46,397 nt of DNA, taken from positions 1 to 46,397 of the forward strand of contig NZ_JACSIT010000070.1 of NCBI RefSeq assembly GCF_014349155.1, read 5' to 3'. The position numbers were made by a program, and so were the translations under genes. Positions 26,121 through 34,498 of this stretch are shown here, piece by piece (position 1 is the stretch's first letter; the number at the start of each line of letters is the position of its first letter). Below the pieces are notes generated by a model. The model searched no databases, was not told the origin of the DNA, and was given only the letters and a program-made list of their open reading frames with translations. This stretch comes from Neolewinella lacunae. Its GTDB lineage: Bacteria > Bacteroidota > Bacteroidia > Chitinophagales > Saprospiraceae.

Positions 26121-26661
26121 TTTCCCCTTTATTGGAGTAGCAGGGAATTGCCGACTTACCTCCTAGGTAAACGATATCTTCTGCCTCAGAAAGCACAGGG
26201 TTGTTCAGTCCTACAGCAGCGAAAACACGTTGCGTATAAGCCGAATAGGTTCTCTTATCGTAGATATAATCAATAGCATCAGCTACATAAACCCAGGAGT
26301 ATATCTTACTTCCATCAGCGGGGTAGTCTTCCTTTGCCACTACCATTTTTATACTTTCCAGCAGGGCTTTCTTTTGGGAAGCATCGCTATAATCCAGCAC
26401 GAAATTGGTAAAGCTGTGTTTGCCGTCCGTCACCTGCGGGACTTTGGCATTCAAAAACGGGTTTTCTTCGGGCACGAGCTCTGGCGCCTGAAGCCTCACT
26501 TGGTGCTTAAGTTTCTCTTCCTGGATTGTCATTTCTTCTTTAGCTACGGTATCTTCAATCGGTGGCTTAGCAAGGAGCATTTCCTCGGAACGGCTTCCAT
26601 CCGAGCACGACGTTAAAAGCAGGAGGAGGACCAGGCTGTAAGCGGCGTGGGTGGGGCGCAT
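26098..26661 (-). CDS. N-terminal part of a probably split lipoprotein
   Basis: A 187-aa frame with a lipoprotein signal (L-L-L-L-L-T-S-C, Cys about residue 19), then a charged, Glu/Lys-rich linker and a mixed alpha/beta region. No known domain is recognised. The last residues (after L-G-G-K-S-A-I-P) read C-Y-S-N-K-G..., out of character with the rest, and the overlapping frame continues more plausibly. A frameshift therefore probably separates this from the 25704-26120 frame; the combined protein would be about 320 aa. Sequencing error in a short G or A run cannot be excluded. Confidence 0.55.
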   Translation of the reverse strand: MRPTHAAYSLVLLLLLTSCSDGSRSEEMLLAKPPIEDTVAKEEMTIQEEKLKHQVRLQAPELVPEENPFLNAKVPQVTDGKHSFTNFVLDYSDASQKKALLESIKMVVAKEDYPADGSKIYSWVYVADAIDYIYDKRTYSAYTQRVFAAVGLNNPVLSEAEDIVYLGGKSAIPCYSNKGEIGRFCNA

Positions 26662-26748
26662 GGGTTTGGTTTTTGCTGAGAGAGGAGCGCTAAAGAAAAG
26701 GTTGGAGGGCTTGCCTACCTGTACGGCCCCAAGATACGACGCGTCGTT

Positions 26749-27666
26749 TTATTTTATTTCTATTATTCGTTCTTCAATATGTATCGTTCCTTGGGCTTCA
26801 ACCCTTTTGGTTTGAATGCTGTAGATTAACCAGCCAGTTTCGTGGAGCATTGAAGCTGTTGAGATCACATTGGTCATTTGTCCAATGTCTTCTTTCGTAG
26901 GTGCAGGGATTTTCATGGATTCTGACAAGGATTTTAGATAATTGTAAGTCACCTCGGTCAGTTGGCCTGAGTCAATTTCTTGACTGGAACGTATTATGAA
27001 ATTATTGTCTTCTGGATTCAATTCATCAAGGGACAAGGTGACTTTAGAGTCAAGTGGTTTATTTTGGTCATACATGTTTGACACCGGCAACGGAAATTCT
27101 AAAACTTCTCCAAGAAAGTACCTGCCACCGTGAAAAGTATGAAACTGTTGAGCGTCTTGAATTGCTGTCGCTTCGATTCCTTCTTTGGTCAAGTACATGT
27201 TTTCCAATTTCTTGAACAATTGTTCTAGTTGGGGTGCATCTTGAAATTCATCTTTCAAGGGCTGGATGGATTTCTCCATGTATTCGCTTACTTCCTTCCA
27301 GTTTTCCACACCTTTCATGACTCCAAACTCATCTGTCTCAATTATTACTTTAATGTCTTCGGAAAGGGCGGTAATTTTCTTGACAATTTCACTGGTTGAG
27401 TTTGTCTTGTAGTTTTTGTAAAACCACTCGACCAGATACGAATTTTCGGTTGAGTCAATAACTGTAATATCTACGTCATAGGTCATTAACACATTTTCAG
27501 TTGTGTCTTCGCCTTGTAATTTTATCGTTTGGAAAGACATGCTATAGCTCTGTTTTTCGCCGATGCTCCAGTAGGAAATAACTTGAGCGGTCGAGTCTTC
27601 CATACTAATCTGGCCAAAGGCGGTTGTGGCAAACAGTGTTAAAAGGAGGGTAAAGAGTTTGTTCAT
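26749..27666 (-). CDS. Secreted protein of unknown function (305 aa)
   Basis: A signal peptide is clear (M-N-K-L-F-T-L-L-L-T-L-F-A-T-T-A-F-G-Q). The mature part has a regular alternation of beta strands and helices, with D-E-F-G-V-M-K-G-V-E-N-W and a Glu-rich middle, like several periplasmic families of unknown function in Bacteroidota. No catalytic motif is seen. It lies 87 bases upstream of the split lipoprotein on the same strand and is AT-rich. The 80 bases upstream of its ATG hold TATCTTTA-like sequence on the minus strand, near but not equal to the promoter consensus. Confidence 0.72.
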   Translation of the reverse strand: MNKLFTLLLTLFATTAFGQISMEDSTAQVISYWSIGEKQSYSMSFQTIKLQGEDTTENVLMTYDVDITVIDSTENSYLVEWFYKNYKTNSTSEIVKKITALSEDIKVIIETDEFGVMKGVENWKEVSEYMEKSIQPLKDEFQDAPQLEQLFKKLENMYLTKEGIEATAIQDAQQFHTFHGGRYFLGEVLEFPLPVSNMYDQNKPLDSKVTLSLDELNPEDNNFIIRSSQEIDSGQLTEVTYNYLKSLSESMKIPAPTKEDIGQMTNVISTASMLHETGWLIYSIQTKRVEAQGTIHIEERIIEIK

Positions 27667-27778
27667 TGATTTTTTGATGTGAGAATTAACGGTAGCCCCC
27701 CCTGCTTGGCGGACGACTGACGGGGAGAGAGTAGGCGTGGTGCCAATTGCTATCTATGGTAAAGATATTATATAATTA

Positions 27779-28237
27779 TCAGTATCCATCTTCAACTTCC
27801 TTTTTTATCAATTCATAATTGCATTTGCTGTAATAAGAATATATCCTCAAGTACCCTTGCTGGATTCTTTTGTTCATCTTACCCCAATATCCATACTCAA
27901 ATCCTTTTTCAGTTGCGCTCATCAATTCAAAGAAATCGGCACTAACTTTTTTACTCATCATATTTGTTGTTTTCATTCCACCTCGGCTCGAAAAGTCTAT
28001 TATCGAATTCAGGAAATTAGAAACATGCTGGTTTGAAGAGTTGAACGACTTGACTAACTCTGCTGTGTAATCAAATTGGTTCTCCAATTGGACCACTATT
28101 TCATTTATTTCTTTCTTGCCATCTGCATGCTTTTTCAATGCATAAAACATTTTCAGCAGATTTTCCAATTCAGGCTCAATCATTTTCATGAAAGATTGAA
28201 CTTCTCCGATTGTTGAGATTTCACGTTTAACTTCCAT
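27779..28237 (-). CDS. Helical cytoplasmic protein of unknown function (152 aa)
   Basis: The ATG at 28237 (M-E-V-K-R-E-I-S) is chosen because the upstream frame to 28333 has the composition of non-coding DNA. The protein has no signal peptide or membrane segment. It is dominated by amphipathic helices such as E-P-E-L-E-N-L-L-K-M-F-Y-A-L-K-K, suggesting a helical bundle. No family is recognised. It is the only apparently cytoplasmic product in a run of exported ones. Confidence 0.6.
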   Translation of the reverse strand: MEVKREISTIGEVQSFMKMIEPELENLLKMFYALKKHADGKKEINEIVVQLENQFDYTAELVKSFNSSNQHVSNFLNSIIDFSSRGGMKTTNMMSKKVSADFFELMSATEKGFEYGYWGKMNKRIQQGYLRIYSYYSKCNYELIKKEVEDGY

Positions 28238-28385
28238 TCTTATTTTTAGAGCTATTTTTAAAGAAAATGAAACCAATCGATCTGCATATGCCTTGTGGCG
28301 GCTTCGACGTGTTTGCCTGTCCGCCGGAAACAAAGCTGACTAGGGCGCGGAAACCTTGCTCTTGGGCGTTCAACCGCCTGCGTGA

Positions 28386-28811
28386 TTAGCCATCGCTTTT
28401 ATTTTTCAGCAGATGTTGGTATTTCTTTTTATTTTTCAAGTGTTTACCTTTTGCAACGACCCACTGCGATTCATCTTCTAAATCTTCAATCATGAAGTCG
28501 ACTGGCTCCCCTACACCACCTGGATTATCATACCAATAGATTAAACGTACGTTGTCACAATCCATAAAGTATTCGTAAGAATGTCCGAAAAAGTCTCTTT
28601 TTTCCGTGCGCAACCAGAAAACGTCAATTTTTCCTCCAATTCTCTCTGACCAATTACACTCTTCAGTCAACATTTTGAATTGAACCTCCAGTCCTCTTTT
28701 CTCTATGATGGAACTATCAATAGATTCAGCTGGGAATCTTGAGGCCCTTTGACCAAAAGTAGTATTCGAGATGATTAAGGTGAGGAAACCTAATAGGACT
28801 GATTTGATCAT
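28386..28811 (-). CDS. Small secreted protein of unknown function (141 aa)
   Basis: A signal peptide (hydrophobic 5-18, ending T-T-F-G-Q) is followed by about 120 residues with two Cys (E-E-C-N-W and M-D-C-D-N) that could form a disulfide, and a very Lys-rich C-terminal tail. No family is recognised. It is first of the same-strand accessory genes, 149 bases from the next. Copy 2 of the dispersed repeat lies upstream, so that repeat could carry its promoter. Confidence 0.65.
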   Translation of the reverse strand: MIKSVLLGFLTLIISNTTFGQRASRFPAESIDSSIIEKRGLEVQFKMLTEECNWSERIGGKIDVFWLRTEKRDFFGHSYEYFMDCDNVRLIYWYDNPGGVGEPVDFMIEDLEDESQWVVAKGKHLKNKKKYQHLLKNKSDG

Positions 28812-29035
28812 TTTTCGTGATGTTTATTTTCAAGGATGGCTAACTACCTTATTCCCAGCCCCCCCTCTACCACAGTTGCCATTCCCCTCCCGAACAGGTC
28901 AGGACTAAGGCTAACGAAGCTACTAGCCTGAAGATCAAATACCGGCGCATCCCATAAAGCAGACTTCGCACCTTCACGGCCTCCCTGCCCCGCCAGCAGC
29001 TGGATCCGCTTCCAATGGACGTCCGAGAACCGTAG

Positions 29036-29250
29036 CGCCAGCCGCAATCCAGAACGGTGTAGGGTGTAGAGGATGGTCAAGTATATAAGGTTTTCGTGGA
29101 CAGGAAGCGCCGATATGCTGCCTGAAAAGCTAATAGCGTTGGCAAGTTAATGGTATTTTTCCGGGATTGAACCTATGCCGGAGAAAATTCTGGACGGTTT
29201 TTCGCTTTAGTGTAGGAGAAATTGATCGGGTTAGTTGAGGTATACCGATC
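29036..29250 (-). repeat. Dispersed repeat, copy 2
   Basis: Core 29036-29150 matches 23827-23941 over 115 nt without gaps; weaker similarity continues to about 29250. Same orientation as copy 1, 5.2 kb apart, upstream of the 28811 gene start. The rest of 28812-29356 shows no gene: a short frame from 29080 runs through the repeat and is not accepted. Confidence 0.8.
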
Positions 29251-29356
29251 GAAAACGAGAGGATCAAATCCCCTCGCTACGCTGGGCGACCCTCCAGGTC
29301 TGGGCGGGCGCCACACCAACCTACATGCATTTCAAAAGGGCTCCTAATCTAATGGC

Positions 29357-31279
29357 CTACTCCACCTTCAACACCCCCCGCATCTGCTGGTAATGGCCGG
29401 GGACGGTACAGACGTACTCATACAGGCCCGGCTGGGTGGGGGCGCGGAAATAAATGACGTCGTCCATTTCGGGTTCGACGAGGATGGTGTGGACGAGGAC
29501 GTCTTCCATATCGGGGACGTAGTTCATGGCTAGTCCTTGCAGGCCGAGTTCGCCGGCGGCCTGGCCTACTTTGTCGCCTTTTTTGCCGGAGGTGAGCACG
29601 AAGTTGTGCTGCATATCATCGGGGTTGCGGAAGGTGAGGCGGACTTTGGCACCGGCCTTGACGGTGAGGTAAGTCTGCTTGAACTTCATCCCTTTGGCGG
29701 ATTCGAGGAGGAGGTCGGTATCCACCTTTCCGTTCCAGTCGGAGGGCATGGTGGTGGGGTGTTTGGCGCTGCTGGCCTCCGCGCCCAGCTCCTCCGTCGT
29801 GGCCACTGCACCTGCGTCCGCGCCCGATTGACCGGGAATGGCGTTGAGCGTGTAGTAGGCAAAATCGTGGAGCAGGCGGGTGCCCGCGGCGGCCCGGACG
29901 CCACTCACTTTCACCTCATAGATGTAGCCCGGGCGGAAATCGGCGAGCGTGAGGCGGACGGTCTTGCCATCGGGCTCCAGCGTGGCAGCGCTGACCGGAT
30001 TGGCCTGGATATCGACCGTGGGGCTGCCGTAATTATGGTGGTAGCGGTAGGTAAAATTCTGGACCGTGAAGGAGCTATTGCGCACGGTCGCGGCGTCTAC
30101 CGGCGCGGTGAACTCGATGAGAAAGCCCGATTCGGCGGCGGTAATTTTGTACATCTCGAAGGGTACTTTGCCCGTCCAGCGCAGTCTTTCCAGCGCAAAT
30201 TCTTCGCCACCAGTGGCGGCCCAGCCCCGGGCGGTTTGGCCAGCGTAGAGCGTGTTATCCTGGTTAAATGACAGGCGCAGCAGGCCGGAGGAAAAGCCTT
30301 CGACGAAGGGAAATACGGCGCCCTGGTATTCGCCATTGACCTTTTCCAGCGCTACGCGCATGATTTTGCTCTGGCCCTGGTCGCTGACGAACATTTGGTT
30401 GGTGAAGGGCCCGAAGCCGCCTTCGGTGCGGTCGGTGATGATGGCTGCCGTGGAGATGCCGAGGATGCCGTGGGGGAACCAGACGGCGGGCAGTTTGAGG
30501 CCGGGGAGCTCGGCTTTGGCGCGGTACATGGTTTGGAATTCGTCCGTCACTTCCGCTTCGCGGAGGGCGACGGTGGAGCCATCCTGGTCGGCCCAGGCCA
30601 GGCTGGCGGGGTGGCCGGCGAAGTCGCCCTTGGCCAGGTGGGTGATGCGGCCCGAGCCGATCCAGTCGCCCTGGTTTTCGGCCACGAAGACGTCGCCCTC
30701 CGCGTTGGTGCCGAAGCCCGCGGGGCTGCGCATGCCGGCGGCGTAGGGGATGATTTTATTTTCCTGGGGGTCGTACTGCAGCATCCAGCCGCGCCATTTG
30801 GACTTGCTGACGCCCTTGCCTTCCCAGCCGACGTTGAGCGTGGTCAGCATACTGCCATCGGGACGAAAGAGGGGGCCGTAGTGGTATTCGTGGTAATTGC
30901 CGGTGAGGGGGAGCTCGTAGACGGTCTCGAAGAGATCGGCGCGGTCGTCGTCGTTACTGTCCGTCAGCTTGGTGACTTCACCGCGCTGGGAGACGTAGAT
31001 GGCGCCATCCTTTACGGCCAGGCCGAGGGGCTCGTGGAGGCCGCGTGCGAAGCGGGTGTAGGTGGCTTGGTCTTCCAGGTCACCAATCAACCAAACTTCT
31101 CCGCGGCGGGTGCAGACGGCCAGGCGGCCGTCGGCCATGAAGTCCATGCCCCCCACTTCCAGGGCGACGCCATCGGGCACCGTAATTTTTTCGATCTGGT
31201 AATAATCGGCTTCCTGCTGGGCGGAGAGTCCGGCGGCGGAAAGCAACAGTACGAGGAGGGGAAGGAAAAACTTTGGCAT
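29357..31279 (-). CDS. Exported beta-propeller dehydrogenase-like protein with C-terminal cupredoxin domain
   Basis: A 640-aa exported protein with signal peptide M-P-K-F-F-L-P-L-L-V-L-L-L-S-A-A-G-L-S-A. Residues about 25-390 form a beta-propeller of the sorbosone/glucose dehydrogenase-like class (repeated G-x-L-A-V, D-G-A-I-Y-V, D-V-F-V-A-E-N). The last ~110 residues form a plastocyanin/azurin-like copper domain with the expected ligands: His 558 in M-Q-H-N-F, Cys 624 and His 629 in V-C-T-V-P-G-H, and Met 633. It probably oxidises a sugar or related compound and passes electrons to copper. The ATG at 31279 is chosen for the signal peptide. It lies 50 bases after the PA14 lipoprotein gene in one operon. 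Substrate is unknown. Confidence 0.85.
   Translation of the reverse strand: MPKFFLPLLVLLLSAAGLSAQQEADYYQIEKITVPDGVALEVGGMDFMADGRLAVCTRRGEVWLIGDLEDQATYTRFARGLHEPLGLAVKDGAIYVSQRGEVTKLTDSNDDDRADLFETVYELPLTGNYHEYHYGPLFRPDGSMLTTLNVGWEGKGVSKSKWRGWMLQYDPQENKIIPYAAGMRSPAGFGTNAEGDVFVAENQGDWIGSGRITHLAKGDFAGHPASLAWADQDGSTVALREAEVTDEFQTMYRAKAELPGLKLPAVWFPHGILGISTAAIITDRTEGGFGPFTNQMFVSDQGQSKIMRVALEKVNGEYQGAVFPFVEGFSSGLLRLSFNQDNTLYAGQTARGWAATGGEEFALERLRWTGKVPFEMYKITAAESGFLIEFTAPVDAATVRNSSFTVQNFTYRYHHNYGSPTVDIQANPVSAATLEPDGKTVRLTLADFRPGYIYEVKVSGVRAAAGTRLLHDFAYYTLNAIPGQSGADAGAVATTEELGAEASSAKHPTTMPSDWNGKVDTDLLLESAKGMKFKQTYLTVKAGAKVRLTFRNPDDMQHNFVLTSGKKGDKVGQAAGELGLQGLAMNYVPDMEDVLVHTILVEPEMDDVIYFRAPTQPGLYEYVCTVPGHYQQMRGVLKVE
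29808..29825 (-). repeat. Copy 7 of the GC-rich 18-mer, inside the cupredoxin gene
   Basis: GCACCTGCGTCCGCGCCC on the plus strand. It falls in the linker between the propeller and cupredoxin domains. Confidence 0.65.
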
Positions 31280-31329
31280 GGCGGAAAAGTGTAAAAAATG
31301 TAAAAAGCGTTTGTTGGGCGGCGTGTGGA

Positions 31330-33018
31330 TTACCAATCCATTCGGTAGCGGATGTGCCCTTTGGCGCGCATGTGGGCGATGAGACGGTCTTTGCCCGCAC
31401 TGCGCTGGAGGGTGAGGCCGCTGCCGTCGTAGCTTTCGATTTTCAGGCGGAGGCCGGGGCCCTGGAGTTCGTATTCGCCGGGGGCGATTTCCTTGATGCT
31501 CCGGGCGGCGGCCAGTTGGGTGAAGGTGTGGGGGGTACCGCCAGCCATGAAGGTGAGTTCGCGCAGCAGGCCTTGGCCAGTGGGTTGGAGCTTATCGGAG
31601 ACGGAGCCGGGGCCGTAGGTAAAGTGAAAGGTGGGGCGGCCGAGTGAGTCAAGTTCGTAGGCGCTCAGGCTGAAGTCGTCTTCTTCCGAAGGCAATGGTT
31701 CGGCGGGCCAGGCGTCGGTGGCGGAAGCGGCCCACTGCGGAGACCCATCGAAGGCCAGGGCCGCGCCGAGGGGGCGCATGACCTGGGGCTCGCCGCGGTC
31801 TGCCCACATATCGTAGGCATCGGCAAAGCCGCCGCGCCAGACCTGGAGGAGGGCACCCGTTTGCAGGTCGAGGGAGTAGTGGGGCCCGGTGCCTTCCCCG
31901 ACGCTGATGACGTGGGTGCGTTTGGTGGCCTCTTCGTACATCCTGGGCGCGGGGAAGTAGAGGAAGCTGCGGAGGAGGTAAGGCTCGTCGTCGGTCTCCA
32001 CCACCAGGGGCTCGCTGGCGGCGGGGGTGGCGATGGCCTTGTCGCCGCTCATGCTGTTGAGGATGCCTTCGGGCTGGTCCTTGAACTGGTAGGTGACGTC
32101 AAAGGCATTCCAGCCACCGGTTTGGATGTATTCCAGGCGCACGTCGTGCGGACCAGCGGAGAGCGTGACGGGGGCAGTGGTTTCCCGTTGGTTGTGGGTG
32201 CCGGGATTATCGATGACGAGGTTACCGTCAATGTACATCCTGGCGAGGGTAGAGGAAAAGATCCGGAAGGTGTAGGTACCCGCCTCGGGGATTTCCAGGG
32301 TGCCGAAAAAGCGCGCGGCGTAGTTGTTGACTTTGCGGATGTTGTTGAGGTCCAGGCGGTGGATGTAGCCGGAGGCGGTGGGGGTGAGTTGGGCCCAGTT
32401 GCTGACGTCTTTGGTGTTCTGCGGCAGCTCGTAGTAGTCGTAGCGGAGCAGGGGCATGTTCAGCACGACGTTGCCGTCGGGATCAACGCTGGAGCTGCGG
32501 CCGGCGACGGAGCCCTGGCGCAGGTTGGCCAGCTCTACGCCACCGCTTTGCACGGCGAGGGTGAGCGGACCGGCCGGGGCGGTGCTGGCGGGCAATTCCT
32601 GCTGGTAGTAGATCAGGTTGCCATCTAAGTACAGGGCAACGAGCAGCGCGGGGGTGGTGGCGGTAGGTGCCTTGAACTGCAATTCCAGATCGTGCCAGTA
32701 GCCAATGCCCGTTTCGGGCGTCATGCGCTTGGTCGCGCCGGCCACATCGAGGGAAGGCAAGGCGATGGGGTATTTGCCCTGGAGGGTGAGCGTGGCTGAG
32801 GACTCCGCTTCCGCCCGGTAGGACAGCCGCAGGGTGAGGTCTTCGTGGCTGCTGAGCAATTCCACCTGGTCCCGCACCGGCCCTTCGACCGTGTAGGGGA
32901 TTTCAGTCAGTCCATCACTGGCGGCTTCGGCGGAGATATTGACCACATCCAGCTTGAGTGGATCGGAAGAACAGGCTACAAAGAGCAGCAGCAGGGGTAA
33001 AAAACGCAACATGGGCAT
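31330..33018 (-). CDS. PA14-domain lipoprotein
   Basis: A 562-aa lipoprotein (L-L-L-L-F-V-A-C, Cys about 16; an in-frame ATG six bases later is an alternative start). Residues about 90-170 resemble a concanavalin/DUF1080-type sugar-binding fold (G-I-G-Y-W-H-D-L-E-L-Q-F, then L-A-V-Q-S-G-G-V-E). About 215-310 is a PA14 domain (Y-A-A-R-F-F-G-T-L-E-I-P, Y-T-F-R-I-F-S-S, Y-I-D-G-N-L-V-I-D). The C-terminal part is unrecognised. PA14 and DUF1080 domains usually bind or act on glycans. Its operon partner is a dehydrogenase with a copper domain, so a shared role in sugar oxidation at the cell surface is inferred. Confidence 0.82.
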   Translation of the reverse strand: MPMLRFLPLLLLFVACSSDPLKLDVVNISAEAASDGLTEIPYTVEGPVRDQVELLSSHEDLTLRLSYRAEAESSATLTLQGKYPIALPSLDVAGATKRMTPETGIGYWHDLELQFKAPTATTPALLVALYLDGNLIYYQQELPASTAPAGPLTLAVQSGGVELANLRQGSVAGRSSSVDPDGNVVLNMPLLRYDYYELPQNTKDVSNWAQLTPTASGYIHRLDLNNIRKVNNYAARFFGTLEIPEAGTYTFRIFSSTLARMYIDGNLVIDNPGTHNQRETTAPVTLSAGPHDVRLEYIQTGGWNAFDVTYQFKDQPEGILNSMSGDKAIATPAASEPLVVETDDEPYLLRSFLYFPAPRMYEEATKRTHVISVGEGTGPHYSLDLQTGALLQVWRGGFADAYDMWADRGEPQVMRPLGAALAFDGSPQWAASATDAWPAEPLPSEEDDFSLSAYELDSLGRPTFHFTYGPGSVSDKLQPTGQGLLRELTFMAGGTPHTFTQLAAARSIKEIAPGEYELQGPGLRLKIESYDGSGLTLQRSAGKDRLIAHMRAKGHIRYRMDW

Positions 33019-33205
33019 TGATCACTAAGCGAGGTAAAGGGGAAGTGCGCCCAAAATAGGGTATTCCCGCTAGTCGGAGGGACCGGGGCGAAAAATTCCT
33101 GTCTGCCCTGCCCTGACGGCTGGCTGTCCGAAAGTCGATTCTGCCGAACTTTTCGAAAACGATGCAAAAAAGGGAGAAAAAAATTTCTTGAGCAGGATTT
33201 ATCGC

Positions 33206-33274
33206 AAAACATTCACTATCAATGTTTTAGCTCATTTTTTATCGTATTTATACGTTTTTATACGAATAAAAACG
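33206..33274. promoter_or_regulatory. AT-rich palindrome cluster between divergent PA14 and ssb genes
   Basis: AAAACATT (33206-33213) pairs with AATGTTTT (33221-33228). CGTAT-TT-ATACG is at 33243-33254. CGTTTTTA (33253-33260) pairs with TAAAAACG (33267-33274). These perfect arms in a divergent, otherwise GC-rich gap of 437 bases could be operators. No exact TAnnTTTG box was found; CACCTTTG near 33330 is one base off. Confidence 0.5.
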
Positions 33275-33455
33275 CAAGTATATGTTTAAAAAACGATTGC
33301 GATTTGCCCATCCCATCACCTTTGCACTGTCACCGATTGAACGGGATGGCTGCTGGGTAGCACCAGTAGTTTGGCCTTACACCCGATGACGACTTCATCC
33401 ATCACCGGAGCGTGTTTCATACCATACCAACGCGTTCCACAAACTTTTCTTTACC

Positions 33456-33926
33456 ATGCAAGTTCGCAATTCCATCACCCTCATTGGCAACCTCGGTTCC
33501 GCACCCAAAACCACTGTCCTGCCCTCCGGCACCACCGTTACGGATTTCAGTCTCGCCACCAACGAGTACTACCGCGACAAAGACGGCAACCGGCAGACGC
33601 GTACCGAATGGCACCGCATCAAGGCGTTCGGCAAGACGGCCGAGATCCTCAGCAAGTACCTCGACGCTGGTTCCCAGGTCGGCATTTCCGGCACGCTGCG
33701 CTACAACAAGTGGACGGACAAGTACGAGCAGCCCCGCACTTCCGCCGAGATCATCGTATCCGACTTCACCTTCCTCAGCCCCGGCAAGCAGAGCCAGGAC
33801 GAGCCCATCGAAGCCTACGAAGAAAGCAGCCAGGTAGCCGAGCCGGAGCCCGCCAAAGCCTCCACCCGCAAGACCAAGAAGGCGGCACCGGCCAAGATGG
33901 AGCTGGAGGAAGAGCTGCCCTTCTAA
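33456..33926 (+). CDS. ssb: Single-stranded DNA-binding protein
   Basis: Coats single-stranded DNA in replication, repair and recombination. The 156-aa protein has the OB-fold start I-T-L-I-G-N-L-G, then T-E-W-H-R-I-K-A-F-G-K-T-A-E and G-S-Q-V-G-I-S-G-T-L-R-Y, which are hallmark SSB segments (about 1-110). A low-complexity Ala/Lys/Glu linker follows, ending in the acidic tip E-E-E-L-P-F that recruits partner proteins in well-studied SSBs. It is a single gene behind a palindrome-rich upstream region. Many Bacteroidota carry several ssb genes; whether this is the main copy cannot be told. Confidence 0.95.
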   Translation: MQVRNSITLIGNLGSAPKTTVLPSGTTVTDFSLATNEYYRDKDGNRQTRTEWHRIKAFGKTAEILSKYLDAGSQVGISGTLRYNKWTDKYEQPRTSAEIIVSDFTFLSPGKQSQDEPIEAYEESSQVAEPEPAKASTRKTKKAAPAKMELEEELPF

Positions 33927-34261
33927 TCGATTTCCGCAGCGAGCGGCGTTTCCCTGCGGCCCAAAGCCGGGGGAGACGCCGCCGCCCTGCCCCCCTTCCG
34001 GCCCAGAGACAAAACCCAAACAGCAGACCTTTATTGACCTCGTGGGGGCGCAGACTTCGGTTTGCGCCTTCGCTGGTTTGGGGGGGGGAGCCGTGATGCT
34101 TTGGCTTGCCCGCAAAGGGGCCTCCACAGTCGCCTCCCAACCAGGGGAACAGCGGGTTTATCCCTTGCCGGCAGCTTGGCATTGCCTTACAACGGGACAT
34201 TGCATCCTGCGGGCGCGCCCTGTACTTGACCGCTGGAAATAGCGGAGATTGTTGATCTTAG

Positions 34262-34370
34262 ATCGAAAAAATATCGGAACCTTGGCGGAACATCGAAACC
34301 GTGTCAGAAATATCGAAAACGGTCGGAAGTTATCGAAAACGTGTCGGAAATATCGAAAACGTCGGGCTGC
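34262..34370 (+). repeat. 20-bp-period tandem array (iteron-like)
   Basis: ATCGAAAAC-type units start at exact 20-base steps: 34292, 34312, 34332 and 34352, each about ATCGAAAACGTGTCGGAAAT. A related unit is at 34262, 30 bases earlier. It lies in the 570-base gap between ssb and the GH26 gene. The rest of that gap (33927-34261) holds no convincing gene. Confidence 0.85.
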
Positions 34371-34378
34371 ACCCGACG
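34360..34378. terminator. Hairpin at the end of the 20-bp array
   Basis: CGTCGGG-CTGCA-CCCGACG, a perfect 7-bp stem joined to the last array unit. No T-tract follows, so the terminator function is uncertain. Confidence 0.4.
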
Positions 34379-34433
34379 CTACGCAAGCGGCCCCTTCAGG
34401 GCCGGGAAGGGAGCGACACATTGCCAAGACGAG

Positions 34434-34498
34434 TCCCGTGCGGTAGCTCCTTTATTCCTTTATTCCTTTCCCCCTTTATTCCTTTCCCCCTTTATTCT
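34434..34498 (+). repeat. GTGCGGTAGC module plus pyrimidine-rich tandem repeat before the GH26 gene
   Basis: CCCGTGCGGTAGCT (34434-34449 region) is followed by repeated CCTTTATT and CCTTTCCC units up to the ATG at 34499. The same CCCGTGCGGTAGCT precedes the short repeats at 17468-17481. The tract is all pyrimidine apart from A in the TTTATT units. Confidence 0.75.

Noticed and set aside
28844..29080. 78-codon minus-strand frame upstream of the secreted-gene block
   Set aside because: It runs into the dispersed repeat and the other copy does not keep it open with conservative changes.
33371..34096. Long plus-strand frame overlapping ssb in another frame
   Set aside because: Shadow of ssb, which has unambiguous SSB motifs and the acidic tip.
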